Source: Novosphingobium meiothermophilum
GTDB taxonomy: Bacteria; Pseudomonadota; Alphaproteobacteria; Sphingomonadales; Sphingomonadaceae
NCBI RefSeq assembly: GCF_003171715.1
Contig: NZ_QGHL01000020.1
Coordinates: 1-64,000 of the forward strand
Direction: 5' to 3'
Length of the DNA: 64,000 bases
The notes under the pieces were generated by a model. It ran no database searches, had not been told where the DNA came from, and saw only the letters and a list, made by a program, of their open reading frames with translations. This document shows, one piece after another, positions 36,778-43,598 of the stretch (its first letter is position 1; each line of letters starts with the position of its first letter). Both the position numbers and the translations under genes were made by a program.

Positions 36778-37308
36778 ATGGCGGGCCTTCCCACTGCTGC
36801 GCTCCAGTTGGCCGGGTTCCTTATGGCCCACGCCTTCTGGTCGGCATCGGAACTGCCCGCCGACAGCAGCTACCAGCCGCAATCACTGTGCATGCGCAGC
36901 GACGGCAACCGCCAGTTGCAATCATTCGAAGGCGCCAACCCCAAAGAGCAGGACGAGGCCGCAAGGGCATTCATTTCAGGCGCTGCCGCGCAGTGGCCTG
37001 ATTGCGCCGTCGCGCGGCAGGTCAAAGTCGATACTCCCGCCGGCGAAGTCGACGCGCTGGTGATCGATGTCGTGCAATACGGCGGCAGCGTGATGACGGT
37101 GGTGCAGGCTTTCCGCCCTGCCGCGCAAGGCTTCCGCCTGCTGGGCGACGAGCTGATGCTGTCAGACAATGGTCCCCTGCCTCCCCTGCCCGCAGCACAG
37201 GCCGCCGCTGCCATGCGCGAAGGTGCGCTCGATCATCCGGGCATGGGGGAAAAGTGGCAGCAGTGGGAACAGGAGCGCGACCGGACCAGCCCGCTGGTCC
37301 AACCCTGA
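36778..37308 (+). CDS. unknown protein following leuC
   Basis: Protein of 176 residues. It starts MAGLPTAALQLAGFLMAHAF, a hydrophobic segment that could be a signal or anchor. The remainder is soluble: SYQPQSLCMRSDGNRQLQSF, ARQVKVDTPAGEVDALVIDV, GFRLLGDELMLSD, and an acidic C-terminus (DHPGMGEKWQQWEQERDRTS). No family is recognised. The 7-base gap to leuC implies co-transcription, but there is no sign that it takes part in leucine synthesis. Confidence 0.7.
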   Translation: MAGLPTAALQLAGFLMAHAFWSASELPADSSYQPQSLCMRSDGNRQLQSFEGANPKEQDEAARAFISGAAAQWPDCAVARQVKVDTPAGEVDALVIDVVQYGGSVMTVVQAFRPAAQGFRLLGDELMLSDNGPLPPLPAAQAAAAMREGALDHPGMGEKWQQWEQERDRTSPLVQP

Positions 37309-37385
37309 GCGGCACTTCAAAACCTGTTGATTTACAAGCCCTGTCGATTGCCATAGCCTCCATCTCTCGGTCGGGGGGATGAAAC

Positions 37386-38456
37386 ATGGACGTAATCAAG
37401 GGCGTGCGCGTGCCGGAGCGGCTCTATCGCGGTGTGCTCTGGCTTGTTTCAGTAGTTTTCGCCGGGTTCATCATCGGTCTGGGAAATCTGGTGATCGGCG
37501 ATCTGCCGATGGTGGAGAACCAGGTCTATTCCAGCCCGGTGGAGGATGGGCCCGAAGTCCGCAAGCTCCGGGCCGAACTGCGTCGGGTCGAAAGCGAGCA
37601 GCAGGCCATAAACGACCGACTGGAAATCCAGCGTCTCCAGCTTGAACAGGCCCAGCGCGCCTCGCAGACCGGCACCGAGACCTTCCGTGCGTGGATTGCG
37701 GCACGCACCGCCACCACGAATCCCGAACAGGATCCCGAAGTGCTTGCGCGCACGCGCGAGCTGGAACGGCTCAAGGCCAATGAACGCGCAGTGCAGGAAC
37801 GGATCGCGGGGCTTGAAAACCAGCGCGCGCCGCTGGATCAGAAGGCAGGCGCCCTTCGCGAACAGGAACAGCGGCTGATCGCCGAAGCTTGGCCCGCGCG
37901 CGAACGGGCGATATTCTGGCAGGAACTGCGCATCTTCGGCCTGCGGCTTGCCATCACCCTGCCGATGCTGCTCGCCGCAGTGTGGATGGTGGCGAAGAAG
38001 CGCAAGAGCGACCACTGGCCGCTGATGCGCGGTTTCGTGCTTGCGGCAGTCTTCGTGTTCTTCGTGGAACTGGTGCCTTATCTGCCCAGCTATGGCGGCT
38101 ATGTGCGCTATGCGGTCGGTATCATCCTGACTTTCGCGGCAGGCCATTTTCTCGTCAAGAACATGCGCGCCTATCTGGCGCACCGGCAGGAAGTGGAAGC
38201 ACAGGCCGAACAGGAGCGCCGCGCCCGCGTCAGCCATGACGAGGCATTCAAGAAGATGGCCGCCAAGGTCTGCCCCGGTTGCGACCGTCCAATCTCAACC
38301 ACGGGTGATGCGGAAGCCAATTTCTGCGTCCACTGCGGCATGACGCTGTTTGATCACTGCCACCACTGCAACACGCGCAAGATGGCGTTTTTCCGCTACT
38401 GCATGACCTGCGGCACACCTGCGCAGGACAAGGAGCAAGTAGCTGTGGCGCCTTAG
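37386..38456 (+). CDS. coiled-coil membrane protein, zinc ribbons
   Basis: Protein of 356 residues with an unusual layout. A first hydrophobic helix (VLWLVSVVFAGFIIGLG, about 18-36) is followed by a long coiled coil (about 55-185, many Glu/Arg/Gln with heptads, for example ELRRVESEQQAINDRL). Two to three membrane helices lie at about 185-260 (LAITLPMLLAAVWMV, FVLAAVFVFFVELV). The C-terminus holds two zinc-ribbon halves: CPGC with CVHC, then CHHC with CMTC, eight cysteines in CxxC pairs, as in DZANK-type domains. The zinc ends would lie in the cytoplasm and the coiled coil in the periplasm or the reverse, depending on topology. The function is unknown. Its closeness to the psp operon hints at an envelope role. 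Confidence 0.82.
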   Translation: MDVIKGVRVPERLYRGVLWLVSVVFAGFIIGLGNLVIGDLPMVENQVYSSPVEDGPEVRKLRAELRRVESEQQAINDRLEIQRLQLEQAQRASQTGTETFRAWIAARTATTNPEQDPEVLARTRELERLKANERAVQERIAGLENQRAPLDQKAGALREQEQRLIAEAWPARERAIFWQELRIFGLRLAITLPMLLAAVWMVAKKRKSDHWPLMRGFVLAAVFVFFVELVPYLPSYGGYVRYAVGIILTFAAGHFLVKNMRAYLAHRQEVEAQAEQERRARVSHDEAFKKMAAKVCPGCDRPISTTGDAEANFCVHCGMTLFDHCHHCNTRKMAFFRYCMTCGTPAQDKEQVAVAP

Positions 38457-38544
38457 GAAACTGCGCAAAACTTGCGGCAGCGGCTTGCAATCGGGACCAT
38501 GGCGGCCAATTTTGCCAGCAAAGCAGCCAAGGAGTTTCCCAAGC

Positions 38545-38706
38545 GTGACCAAGAAGACCGACTGGACCGGCAAGGCAGCCATGGCAGGCGCGGCAATCGG
38601 ATCGGCGGCTCTGGCGGCCGCGCTGCTCTATGCCTCGCGCCGCAAGGAGCGCGCGGAAAAGCCTGAACCCAAAGAGCCGCACGCCGACGCCCCCGAAACA
38701 GACTGA
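38545..38706 (+). CDS. 53-residue membrane protein
   Basis: Very small protein starting at GTG 38545, ten bases after AAGGAG (38529-38534), which decides the start over the ATG 20 codons upstream. It has one membrane segment (AAMAGAAIGSAALAAALLYA) followed by a charged tail (RRKERAEKPEPKEPHADAPE). It could be an anchor for a larger envelope complex. No family is recognised. It is 88 bases downstream of the zinc-ribbon protein and converges on the psp operon with 6 bases between stops. Confidence 0.65.
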   Translation: MTKKTDWTGKAAMAGAAIGSAALAAALLYASRRKERAEKPEPKEPHADAPETD

Positions 38707-38712
38707 GGCCGA

Positions 38713-38889
38713 TCAGCCAGAAAGTCCGCCGGGGCGCGTGACCGCGAAGTAGAGGACGTAGAGCCACGACAGCACCCCGTGGATCGCGGCCCAGACGATA
38801 GACTTGTTGACGCTCCACGATATGGCCACGGCAATGGCCGAACCAAGGCCGATTCCCGCCTTGGCCGCGCCTTCGGTGCGGCCCGTCAC
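38713..38889 (-). CDS. last psp-operon gene, small membrane protein
   Basis: 58-residue protein starting at GTG 38889, overlapping the TGA of the gene before it (GTGA). It reads TGRTEGAAKAGIGSAIAVAI, then SWSVNKSIVWAAIHGVLSW, then LYVLYFAVTRPGG: one or two membrane segments with a conserved-looking SWSVNKSxxWAxIHGxLSW centre. I recall the same centre in small membrane proteins of many bacteria with no assigned role. The four-base overlap and the shared direction make it the last gene of the psp operon. Function unknown. Confidence 0.75.
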   Translation of the reverse strand: MTGRTEGAAKAGIGLGSAIAVAISWSVNKSIVWAAIHGVLSWLYVLYFAVTRPGGLSG

Positions 38890-39113
38890 GGATCGACCCC
38901 GGCCGCGATGGCCTCAAGCCTGCGCAGCCTTTCGCGCATGTCCGCAAGGTCGATCCGGCCGGCGACATCGGTCGGCCCGGCCCGCTCAAGTTCATAGCGG
39001 CGGAAGGCAAGCCATCGCTCCCAGCCGCGAAGGGCCGCAAGGGCAATCATCCCCAGCCCCAGCAAGGTAGAGAGCGCATAGACGATTTCAGCGATGGGAA
39101 GATCGGAAGTCAT
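38886..39113 (-). CDS. PspB-like membrane protein, paralog 6
   Basis: 75-residue protein: a membrane helix (EIVYALSTLLGLGMIALAAL), then RGWERWLAFRRYELER and the C-terminal segment RERLRRLEAIAAG. This tail is the shortest version of the segment shared with its upstream neighbours and with PspB (R-x(3)-LE-x-I). I start at ATG 39113, with GGGAG about ten bases upstream. It is the sixth and most divergent of the series; the relation rests on the tail, gene order and layout, so alignment is needed to confirm it. Confidence 0.75.
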   Translation of the reverse strand: MTSDLPIAEIVYALSTLLGLGMIALAALRGWERWLAFRRYELERAGPTDVAGRIDLADMRERLRRLEAIAAGVDP

Positions 39114-39140
39114 GGGCGCAACTCCCTGTTGCAAGTGATT

Positions 39141-39395
39141 TTACTGATCGCGCAGGGCTTCGATCTCGCGGGTAAGACGGCGGGTTTCACCATCTTCGGT
39201 GGCAATGCGTTCCAGCACCTCCAGGCGCTTGCGCAAGTCGGCCACTTCGCGTTCCAGCGCGGCAGTATAGGCCGGATCAGCCTCCGAATGCTGGCGGCTG
39301 TCCGCGCCCCTGTTCTGATAACGGTCGCGGTTCATGCGGATGCTGGCCCAGGCAATGATCGCGAAGATCGCCACGAGGGCGCTCCAGAAAGACAT
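39141..39395 (-). CDS. PspB-like membrane protein, paralog 5
   Basis: 84 residues: an N-terminal membrane helix (FWSALVAIFAIIAWASI), a short polar linker (RMNRDRYQNRGADSRQ), then a coiled-coil tail ending LRKRLEVLERIATEDGETR and IEALRDQ. The LExLERI centre and IEALR end are those of the other members. In the Psp systems of E. coli PspB is a single-pass membrane protein whose C-terminal helix binds PspA and PspC; a similar task is the natural inference. Gap of 11 bases to the preceding gene. Confidence 0.82.
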   Translation of the reverse strand: MSFWSALVAIFAIIAWASIRMNRDRYQNRGADSRQHSEADPAYTAALEREVADLRKRLEVLERIATEDGETRRLTREIEALRDQ

Positions 39396-39406
39396 CGGAT
39401 CTCTCC

Positions 39407-39679
39407 TCAGTTGACCTTGGCAGAGCGCAGATGCTCGATCTGCAAGGCAAGGTCTGCGTTGTTCTCGGTGGCGATGCGTTCCAGCACGCGCACCCGCTGC
39501 TCCAGCCGTTCGGCCTGAGCCGCATACTGGGCAGCCTTCTCAGCGGTCTGATGCGAAAGGAGTTCAAGTTCCCGTTCACGGAAGGCAAGGCGGCGCTTGT
39601 AGGCATCACCCAGCACCCCCATCACCACCGGCACCACCACCAGCATGAAGGCAAGACCATAGACAAGGTTTTCGCTCAC
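39407..39679 (-). CDS. PspB-like membrane protein, paralog 4
   Basis: 90 residues starting at GTG 39679, which overlaps the stop of the gene before (GTGA). A membrane helix (LVYGLAFMLVVVPVVMGVLG) is followed by a charged coiled coil with AEKAAQYAAQAERLEQRV and RVLERIATENNADLAL, ending IEHLRSAKVN. It is closest to the first member (40328-40609): both have the AEKAAQYA block and RVRVLERI, so these two probably arose by duplication, with the other two between them a second pair. Confidence 0.82.
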   Translation of the reverse strand: MSENLVYGLAFMLVVVPVVMGVLGDAYKRRLAFRERELELLSHQTAEKAAQYAAQAERLEQRVRVLERIATENNADLALQIEHLRSAKVN

Positions 39680-39981
39680 AGTGTTCTCCCCTGATCACGT
39701 CGGCGCAGCGCTTCGATCTGTCCGGCAACCTCGAAGCCACGGTCCGTGACGATTGCCTCGACGTTCGCAAGCCGCATCTGCGTCGCTTCAAGCTGCGCCC
39801 GAAGGTTGATGTTCTCCTCGCGCAGCGCCGTTACCGCTTGATCGTCAGATCGCTGGGTCTTGCCTCCCCATTCGTCTTCCAGGGCATAACCATGCCGCGC
39901 ACGGATCCAGTTGTTGATGGTCCAGCCAAGGGTCGACACGGTTACGATGGCGATCACGAATTCAGGTCCGGCCCAGTTCAT
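39676..39981 (-). CDS. PspB-like membrane protein, paralog 3
   Basis: 101 residues. The membrane helix (PEFVIAIVTVSTLGWTI) is followed by NNWIRARHGYALEDEWGG, then a coiled coil (ALREENINLRAQLEATQ) and the tail RLANVEAIVTDRGFEVAG-QIEALRR. The W-x-RxRHGY-x-L block and the RLANVE tail are shared with the next gene upstream (39978-40328), so these are a recent pair. The ATG overlaps the neighbour's stop (ATGA). Confidence 0.84.
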   Translation of the reverse strand: MNWAGPEFVIAIVTVSTLGWTINNWIRARHGYALEDEWGGKTQRSDDQAVTALREENINLRAQLEATQMRLANVEAIVTDRGFEVAGQIEALRRRDQGRTL

Positions 39982-40328
39982 TGCGGTCTCCTGTCATCAA
40001 CGGCAGACCTGTCGAGGCGCAGCGCTTCGATTTGCTGGGTCAGCCCAAAGCCGCTGTCGGTGACGATCCGTTCGACATTGGCCAGCCGATCCTTCACTGC
40101 GCCAAGTTCGGCACGAAGCTGCGCGTTCTCCTGGCTGAGCAGCTTGATCCGCTCGATCTCGGCAGTGGAGGTCTTTGGATACACCGCCTGCCCCCATGCG
40201 CCATCGAGGGGATAGCCATGACGGACCCGCAACCATGTGGTGACAACCCATCCGGCAACGCCAGCCACCGTGACAGTGACAATCAGCGGCGTCATGCCGG
40301 CAAGCTGCGCAAGGTCTTCGATGGCCAT
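39978..40328 (-). CDS. PspB-like membrane protein, paralog 2
   Basis: 116 residues, the longest of the series. A membrane helix (TPLIVTVTVAGVAGWVVT) leads to TWLRVRHGYPLDGAWGQ, a coiled coil (IERIKLLSQENAQLRAEL) and the tail RLANVERIVTDSGFGLTQ with QIEALRL. The start codon overlaps the stop of the gene before as TAATG. Its paralog is 39676-39981. The heptad pattern before the tail suggests homo- or hetero-oligomers among the members. Confidence 0.84.
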   Translation of the reverse strand: MAIEDLAQLAGMTPLIVTVTVAGVAGWVVTTWLRVRHGYPLDGAWGQAVYPKTSTAEIERIKLLSQENAQLRAELGAVKDRLANVERIVTDSGFGLTQQIEALRLDRSAVDDRRPQ

Positions 40329-40609
40329 TACAGCCTCCGATCTTCAAGCGACGAAGCATCGCGACGCAGCGCTTCGATCTGCGCGGCGGTGTCGAACCCC
40401 TTGTCGGTGACGATACGTTCCAGAACGCGGACGCGCTCTTCCAGTTCGCGGGTGTGCTGCGCATATTGCGCGGCCTTTTCGGCACTCAGTTCGGCGGTTG
40501 CCTTGATCTGCATTTCGGCAATCTTCTGGCGGTGCTTTGTCCAGATCGCCACGATCGGAATGCACAGCGCAACCACCGGGATAAGCGCGCCGATTTCGGC
40601 AGGTCCCAT
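40328..40609 (-). CDS. PspB-like membrane protein, paralog 1
   Basis: 93 residues: a membrane helix (IGALIPVVALCIPIVAIW), then KHRQKIAEMQIKATAELS, AEKAAQYAQHTRELEERV and the tail RVLERIVTDKGFDTAA with QIEALRR. In E. coli PspB the C-terminal helix reads RMRERIQALESILDAEHPNWR, so the R-x(2)-LE-x-I core is comparable. It begins 43 bases after pspC and starts the run of six small genes. Membrane topology should be N-out with the coiled tail in the cytoplasm, as for PspB. Confidence 0.84.
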   Translation of the reverse strand: MGPAEIGALIPVVALCIPIVAIWTKHRQKIAEMQIKATAELSAEKAAQYAQHTRELEERVRVLERIVTDKGFDTAAQIEALRRDASSLEDRRL

Positions 40610-40652
40610 GATGTTCAGTCCCCCTCAGGAATGGTCAATGCGAGCGCTGCCT

Positions 40653-41027
40653 TCAGCGCAGCTTTTCGATTTCGGCGGCAAGGCGCGGGTTGGAGTTGAC
40701 GTAGAAGCTTTCCACATCGGCCAGACGGCGGTCGATATCGCGGAACCTTGCCCGCACTTCACGGGCGGTGCGGGCAGGCGACTGGCGCACGCGCTGCCAG
40801 AACTGCTGTTCGTCACGGTCCGAATAGAGAAAGCCGGGCTTCTTCGGCGTGATCATGCCCAGCACGAAGTAGGCAAAGAACGGCCAGCCCATCGAGAAGC
40901 CGAGGATCAGGAACGCCAGACGAATCCACAGGGCATCAACGCCAGTGTAGTCAGCGATCCCGGCACAGACGCCCATGATCTTGCCATTGACCTTGTCGCG
41001 GTAGAAGCGGGTGCGCGGGCTGTTCAC
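40653..41027 (-). CDS. pspC: phage shock protein PspC
   Basis: 124-residue inner membrane protein with a PspC domain at about 5-70: FYRDKVNGKIMGVCAGIADYTGVDALWIR (named by ends), then the hydrophobic LAFLILGFSMGWPFFAYFVLGMI and PKKP. PspC senses membrane stress with PspB and releases PspA. Here the C-terminal part (RDIDRRLADVESFYVN and RLAAEIEKLR) resembles the tail shared by PspB and the six small genes that follow. The GTG start at 41027 overlaps the pspB stop (GTGA). Confidence 0.92.
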   Translation of the reverse strand: MNSPRTRFYRDKVNGKIMGVCAGIADYTGVDALWIRLAFLILGFSMGWPFFAYFVLGMITPKKPGFLYSDRDEQQFWQRVRQSPARTAREVRARFRDIDRRLADVESFYVNSNPRLAAEIEKLR

Positions 41028-41329
41028 TTCACGGTCCTCCCCTGTTCGGCGAACATGCGATCGAGTTCGCGCAGTTTCTGGTTGTCGGCTTCGCTGTCAT
41101 GGACGATGCGCGCAGGCTGGAACCCCGGATTGTCGGCAGCCACCAGGCGCTCCACCGTATCCATCCGTTCATCCAGACGGCGGGCAAGCTGATAAAGCTC
41201 TTCCAGCAGCGCCTCGTCACCGCTGGTCAGGGTGGCGGCGGTCTTCCACTTGGTGATGTAGTGCAGGATCAGCCAGGGCAGGCCCACGAAAATCGAGACG
41301 ACGGCGGTGAGCGGAATCAGATCTTGCAT
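41024..41329 (-). CDS. pspB: phage shock protein PspB
   Basis: 101-residue single-pass inner membrane protein. The helix is PLTAVVSIFVGLPWLILHYITK (named by ends), as in PspB where a short N-terminus precedes a LPxWxxLHY segment. The coiled coil LYQLARRLDERMDTVERLVAADNPGF matches the RMxxLExILDxExPxW region of known PspB, with an additional 30-residue polar tail. It would hold PspA at the membrane with PspC. It lies 3 bases after pspA. Confidence 0.92.
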   Translation of the reverse strand: MQDLIPLTAVVSIFVGLPWLILHYITKWKTAATLTSGDEALLEELYQLARRLDERMDTVERLVAADNPGFQPARIVHDSEADNQKLRELDRMFAEQGRTVK

Positions 41330-41332
41330 GGC

Positions 41333-42007
41333 TCATCCCTCCTTGCCAAGCTGGCGCTTCATGGCTTCGAGTTCCTCGTCGATCTTGTCCTGCCCGGCCA
41401 GTGCGGCGATCTCGTCGGCAAGCGTGGCCTTGCCCGAACCATCGGCAAGGCTGAGGGCATCGGCGCGGCCTTCGGCGTAATCGACACGGCGCTCAAGCTG
41501 GTCGAAGCGGGCCATGGCCTCGTCCACGCGCTCGCTGGCCAGCAGGCTGCGCAGCCGCACGCGGTTCTCGGCGCTTTCCAGCCGCGCGGCGATGGCGGTC
41601 TGGCGGCTGCGGGCTTCGCGAAGGCGGGTCTGGAGCTTCTCGATGTCCTGCTCGTATGCGCGCATCGCATCGTCGAGCACGGCAATCTCGGCCTTGAGCT
41701 GCTCGGCCATGTCGGCGGCCTTCTTCTTTTCCACCAGAGCCGCGCGCGCCAGATCCTCGCGATCCTTCGACAGCGCAAGCTGGGCCTTTTCCGCCCAATC
41801 GGCCTGAAGCCGCTCAAGCTTCGCCACATGGCGGCCCATTTCCTTCTGATCGGCAATGGTGCGCGCGGCCGAGGCACGGACTTCGACCAGCGTCTCTTCC
41901 ATTTCCATGATGATCATGCGGATCATCTTGGCCGGGTCATCGGCCTTGTCGAGCAGGTCATTGAAATTGGCGGCAATGATGTCGCGGGTCCGCGAGAATA
42001 TGCCCAT
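41333..42007 (-). CDS. pspA: phage shock protein PspA
   Basis: 224-residue PspA/IM30 family protein, an ESCRT-III-like coiled-coil protein that binds stressed membranes and inhibits PspF. The amphipathic N-terminal helix is MGIFSRTRDIIAANFNDLLD, followed by DDPAKMIRMIIMEMEETLVE and long coiled coils (RASAARTIADQKEMGRHV and onwards) to residue 190. I start at ATG 42007: GGAG lies eight bases upstream and the family N-terminus begins right there. The frame stays open upstream, but that part is unrelated. Confidence 0.96.
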   Translation of the reverse strand: MGIFSRTRDIIAANFNDLLDKADDPAKMIRMIIMEMEETLVEVRASAARTIADQKEMGRHVAKLERLQADWAEKAQLALSKDREDLARAALVEKKKAADMAEQLKAEIAVLDDAMRAYEQDIEKLQTRLREARSRQTAIAARLESAENRVRLRSLLASERVDEAMARFDQLERRVDYAEGRADALSLADGSGKATLADEIAALAGQDKIDEELEAMKRQLGKEG

Positions 42008-42168
42008 CAGGTTTACTCCGGGGTTGAAAGTGGGGCGCGGCATGGCGCCATTGCTCTGGCCGAAGGCCGTATCGGCCGATCTGCGCAGACGATCGAGTTC
42101 GGCATCGAGGCGGGTGGTGCGTTTGCCCTCGCCAGTGCCGGACCGGATCGGGGAAAGCTCCTCGTCCA

Positions 42169-42333
42169 TCATGCCAGCTCGCCGGTGATGGCGGCAGACG
42201 AGGCCATCACCGTGGGCACGCTGCCGACCTGCTGGGTCAGGGCAACGCAGCACAGCACGACCATGGCACCGATGCTGGCAAGACTGGCGCGGCCAAGCTG
42301 GGTGGTGAAAAAGCGGGCGGTGTACATCAGCAT
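42169..42333 (-). CDS. first psp-operon gene, small membrane protein
   Basis: 54-residue protein starting at ATG 42333 after AAAGGT: MLMYTARFFTTQLGRASLAS, then IGAMVVLCCVALTQQVG, ending SSAAITGELA. One hydrophobic segment follows a basic N-terminus, so it may be a small membrane protein or a secreted peptide. It lies between the sigma-54 promoter and pspA, about 160 bases before pspA, and would be the first product of the stress operon. I recall short proteins of this type before pspA in other sphingomonads, without function. Confidence 0.65.
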   Translation of the reverse strand: MLMYTARFFTTQLGRASLASIGAMVVLCCVALTQQVGSVPTVMASSAAITGELA

Positions 42334-42382
42334 GGACCTTTCGGTGATGAATACCAGTTGTTGGCTGGGTTGTCCCACACTT

Positions 42383-42398
42383 AGCAAACGGTGTGCCA
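42383..42398 (-). promoter_or_regulatory. sigma-54 promoter of the psp operon
   Basis: On the minus strand this reads TGGCAC-ACCGT-TTGCT, a match to the -24/-12 consensus TGGCAC-N5-TTGCW at every key base. Transcription would start near 42372 and proceed into the small gene at 42333 and pspA. The divergent pspF encodes the AAA+ activator that sigma-54 needs, which makes the assignment strong. Confidence 0.9.
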
Positions 42399-42436
42399 AA
42401 CTCAGAAAACCCCCATTTCGCGTGCCTTGCGGCGCG

Positions 42437-42462
42437 TATTTTCCTTTCTCATGTGGAAAATA
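42437..42462. promoter_or_regulatory. candidate PspF enhancer site
   Basis: TATTTTCC (42437-42444) and GGAAAATA (42455-42462) form a perfect 8-bp dyad with a 10-base spacer, about 40-80 bases upstream of the sigma-54 promoter and 37 bases before the pspF ATG. The position suits both activation of the psp operon and repression of pspF by its own product. Binding by PspF is inferred. Confidence 0.5.
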
Positions 42463-42498
42463 TTGCAAAGACTTGGTGAACAGCGCTAACTTTGCGGC

Positions 42499-43530
42499 AT
42501 GGATCGGGAAGTTCAGTTTATCGGCCAGTCCGGCGCGTTTCTCGATGCGGTCGAGCGTGCCAGCCGCGCCGCGCCGATGCGGCGTCCGGTGCTGGTCATC
42601 GGCGAGCGTGGGACCGGCAAGGAACTCATCGCGGAACGCCTCCACCGCCTGTCCACCCGCTGGCAGGAGCCGCTGGTGACGATGAACTGCGCCGCGCTTC
42701 CCGAAACGCTGATCGAGGCCGAACTTTTCGGGCACGAGGCCGGAGCCTTCACCGGCGCCACCCGCGCACGCAGCGGCCGCTTCGAGGAGGCCGACAAGGG
42801 CACGCTCTTCCTCGACGAGCTGGGGACGCTTTCCATGGGTGCGCAGGAGCGGCTGCTGCGCGCAGTGGAATACGGCGAGGTCACACGCATCGGGGCCAGC
42901 AAGCCGATCCGCGTCGATGTGCGCATCGTGGCTGCCACCAACGAGAATCTGCCAAAGCTGGCCGAACAGGGCCGATTCCGCGCCGACCTTCTCGACCGGC
43001 TCAGCTTCGAGGTCATCACCCTGCCGCCCCTGCGCGTTCGCGAAGGCGATGTTGCGGTGCTGGCCGACTATTTCGGGCGGCGCATGGCTGCTGAACTGCA
43101 CTGGGATGCCTGGCCGGGCTTTGCCCCGCCCGTGCAGAAGGCCATGGACGAATATCTATGGCCCGGCAATGTGCGTGAACTGCGCAACGTGGTCGAACGC
43201 GCGGTCTATCGGTGGGATGACTGGACAACGCCGGTTGGCCATGTCCAGTTCGATCCGTTCGAAAGCCCGTGGAAACCAGCGCAGTCACCGCGTGCGGACG
43301 CCCCGGCTGCGGAAGGCACCTCTGCGCCGCATTCTCCGGCAGTGCCCGTGGCCGACCTCGATGGCATCGACGATCTGCGCGCCGCGGTGGATTCCCATGA
43401 ACGCGCGATCATCGAGCATCACCTTGCGCGCAACCGTTTCAACCAGCGTCAGACTGCCAAGGCGCTGGGTCTGACATACGACCAGTTGCGCCATTGCATG
43501 AAGAAGCACGGCCTCATGGAAAAGCCCTGA
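42499..43530 (+). CDS. pspF: PspF sigma-54-dependent activator
   Basis: AAA+ transcription activator of 343 residues that lacks a receiver or GAF domain, as PspF does. Walker A is GERGTGKE (35-42), the sigma-54 contact loop GAFTGAT (82-88), Walker B GTLFLDE (100-106), the arginine-finger region FRADLLDRLSFEVI, and the C-terminal Fis-type helix-turn-helix is RQTAKALGLTYDQLRHCMKK. In known systems PspA binds its W56 loop and holds it inactive until membrane stress. A proline/alanine-rich linker of about 45 residues precedes the DNA-binding part. There is little Shine-Dalgarno sequence before the ATG, in keeping with low expression. Confidence 0.95.
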   Translation: MDREVQFIGQSGAFLDAVERASRAAPMRRPVLVIGERGTGKELIAERLHRLSTRWQEPLVTMNCAALPETLIEAELFGHEAGAFTGATRARSGRFEEADKGTLFLDELGTLSMGAQERLLRAVEYGEVTRIGASKPIRVDVRIVAATNENLPKLAEQGRFRADLLDRLSFEVITLPPLRVREGDVAVLADYFGRRMAAELHWDAWPGFAPPVQKAMDEYLWPGNVRELRNVVERAVYRWDDWTTPVGHVQFDPFESPWKPAQSPRADAPAAEGTSAPHSPAVPVADLDGIDDLRAAVDSHERAIIEHHLARNRFNQRQTAKALGLTYDQLRHCMKKHGLMEKP

Positions 43531-43598
43531 CCGCGCACAGGCAGCCGGAGCCACGCGCCTTTGCACAAGGGTCGCAAACCCGTTAACGCCGAGCGCGC

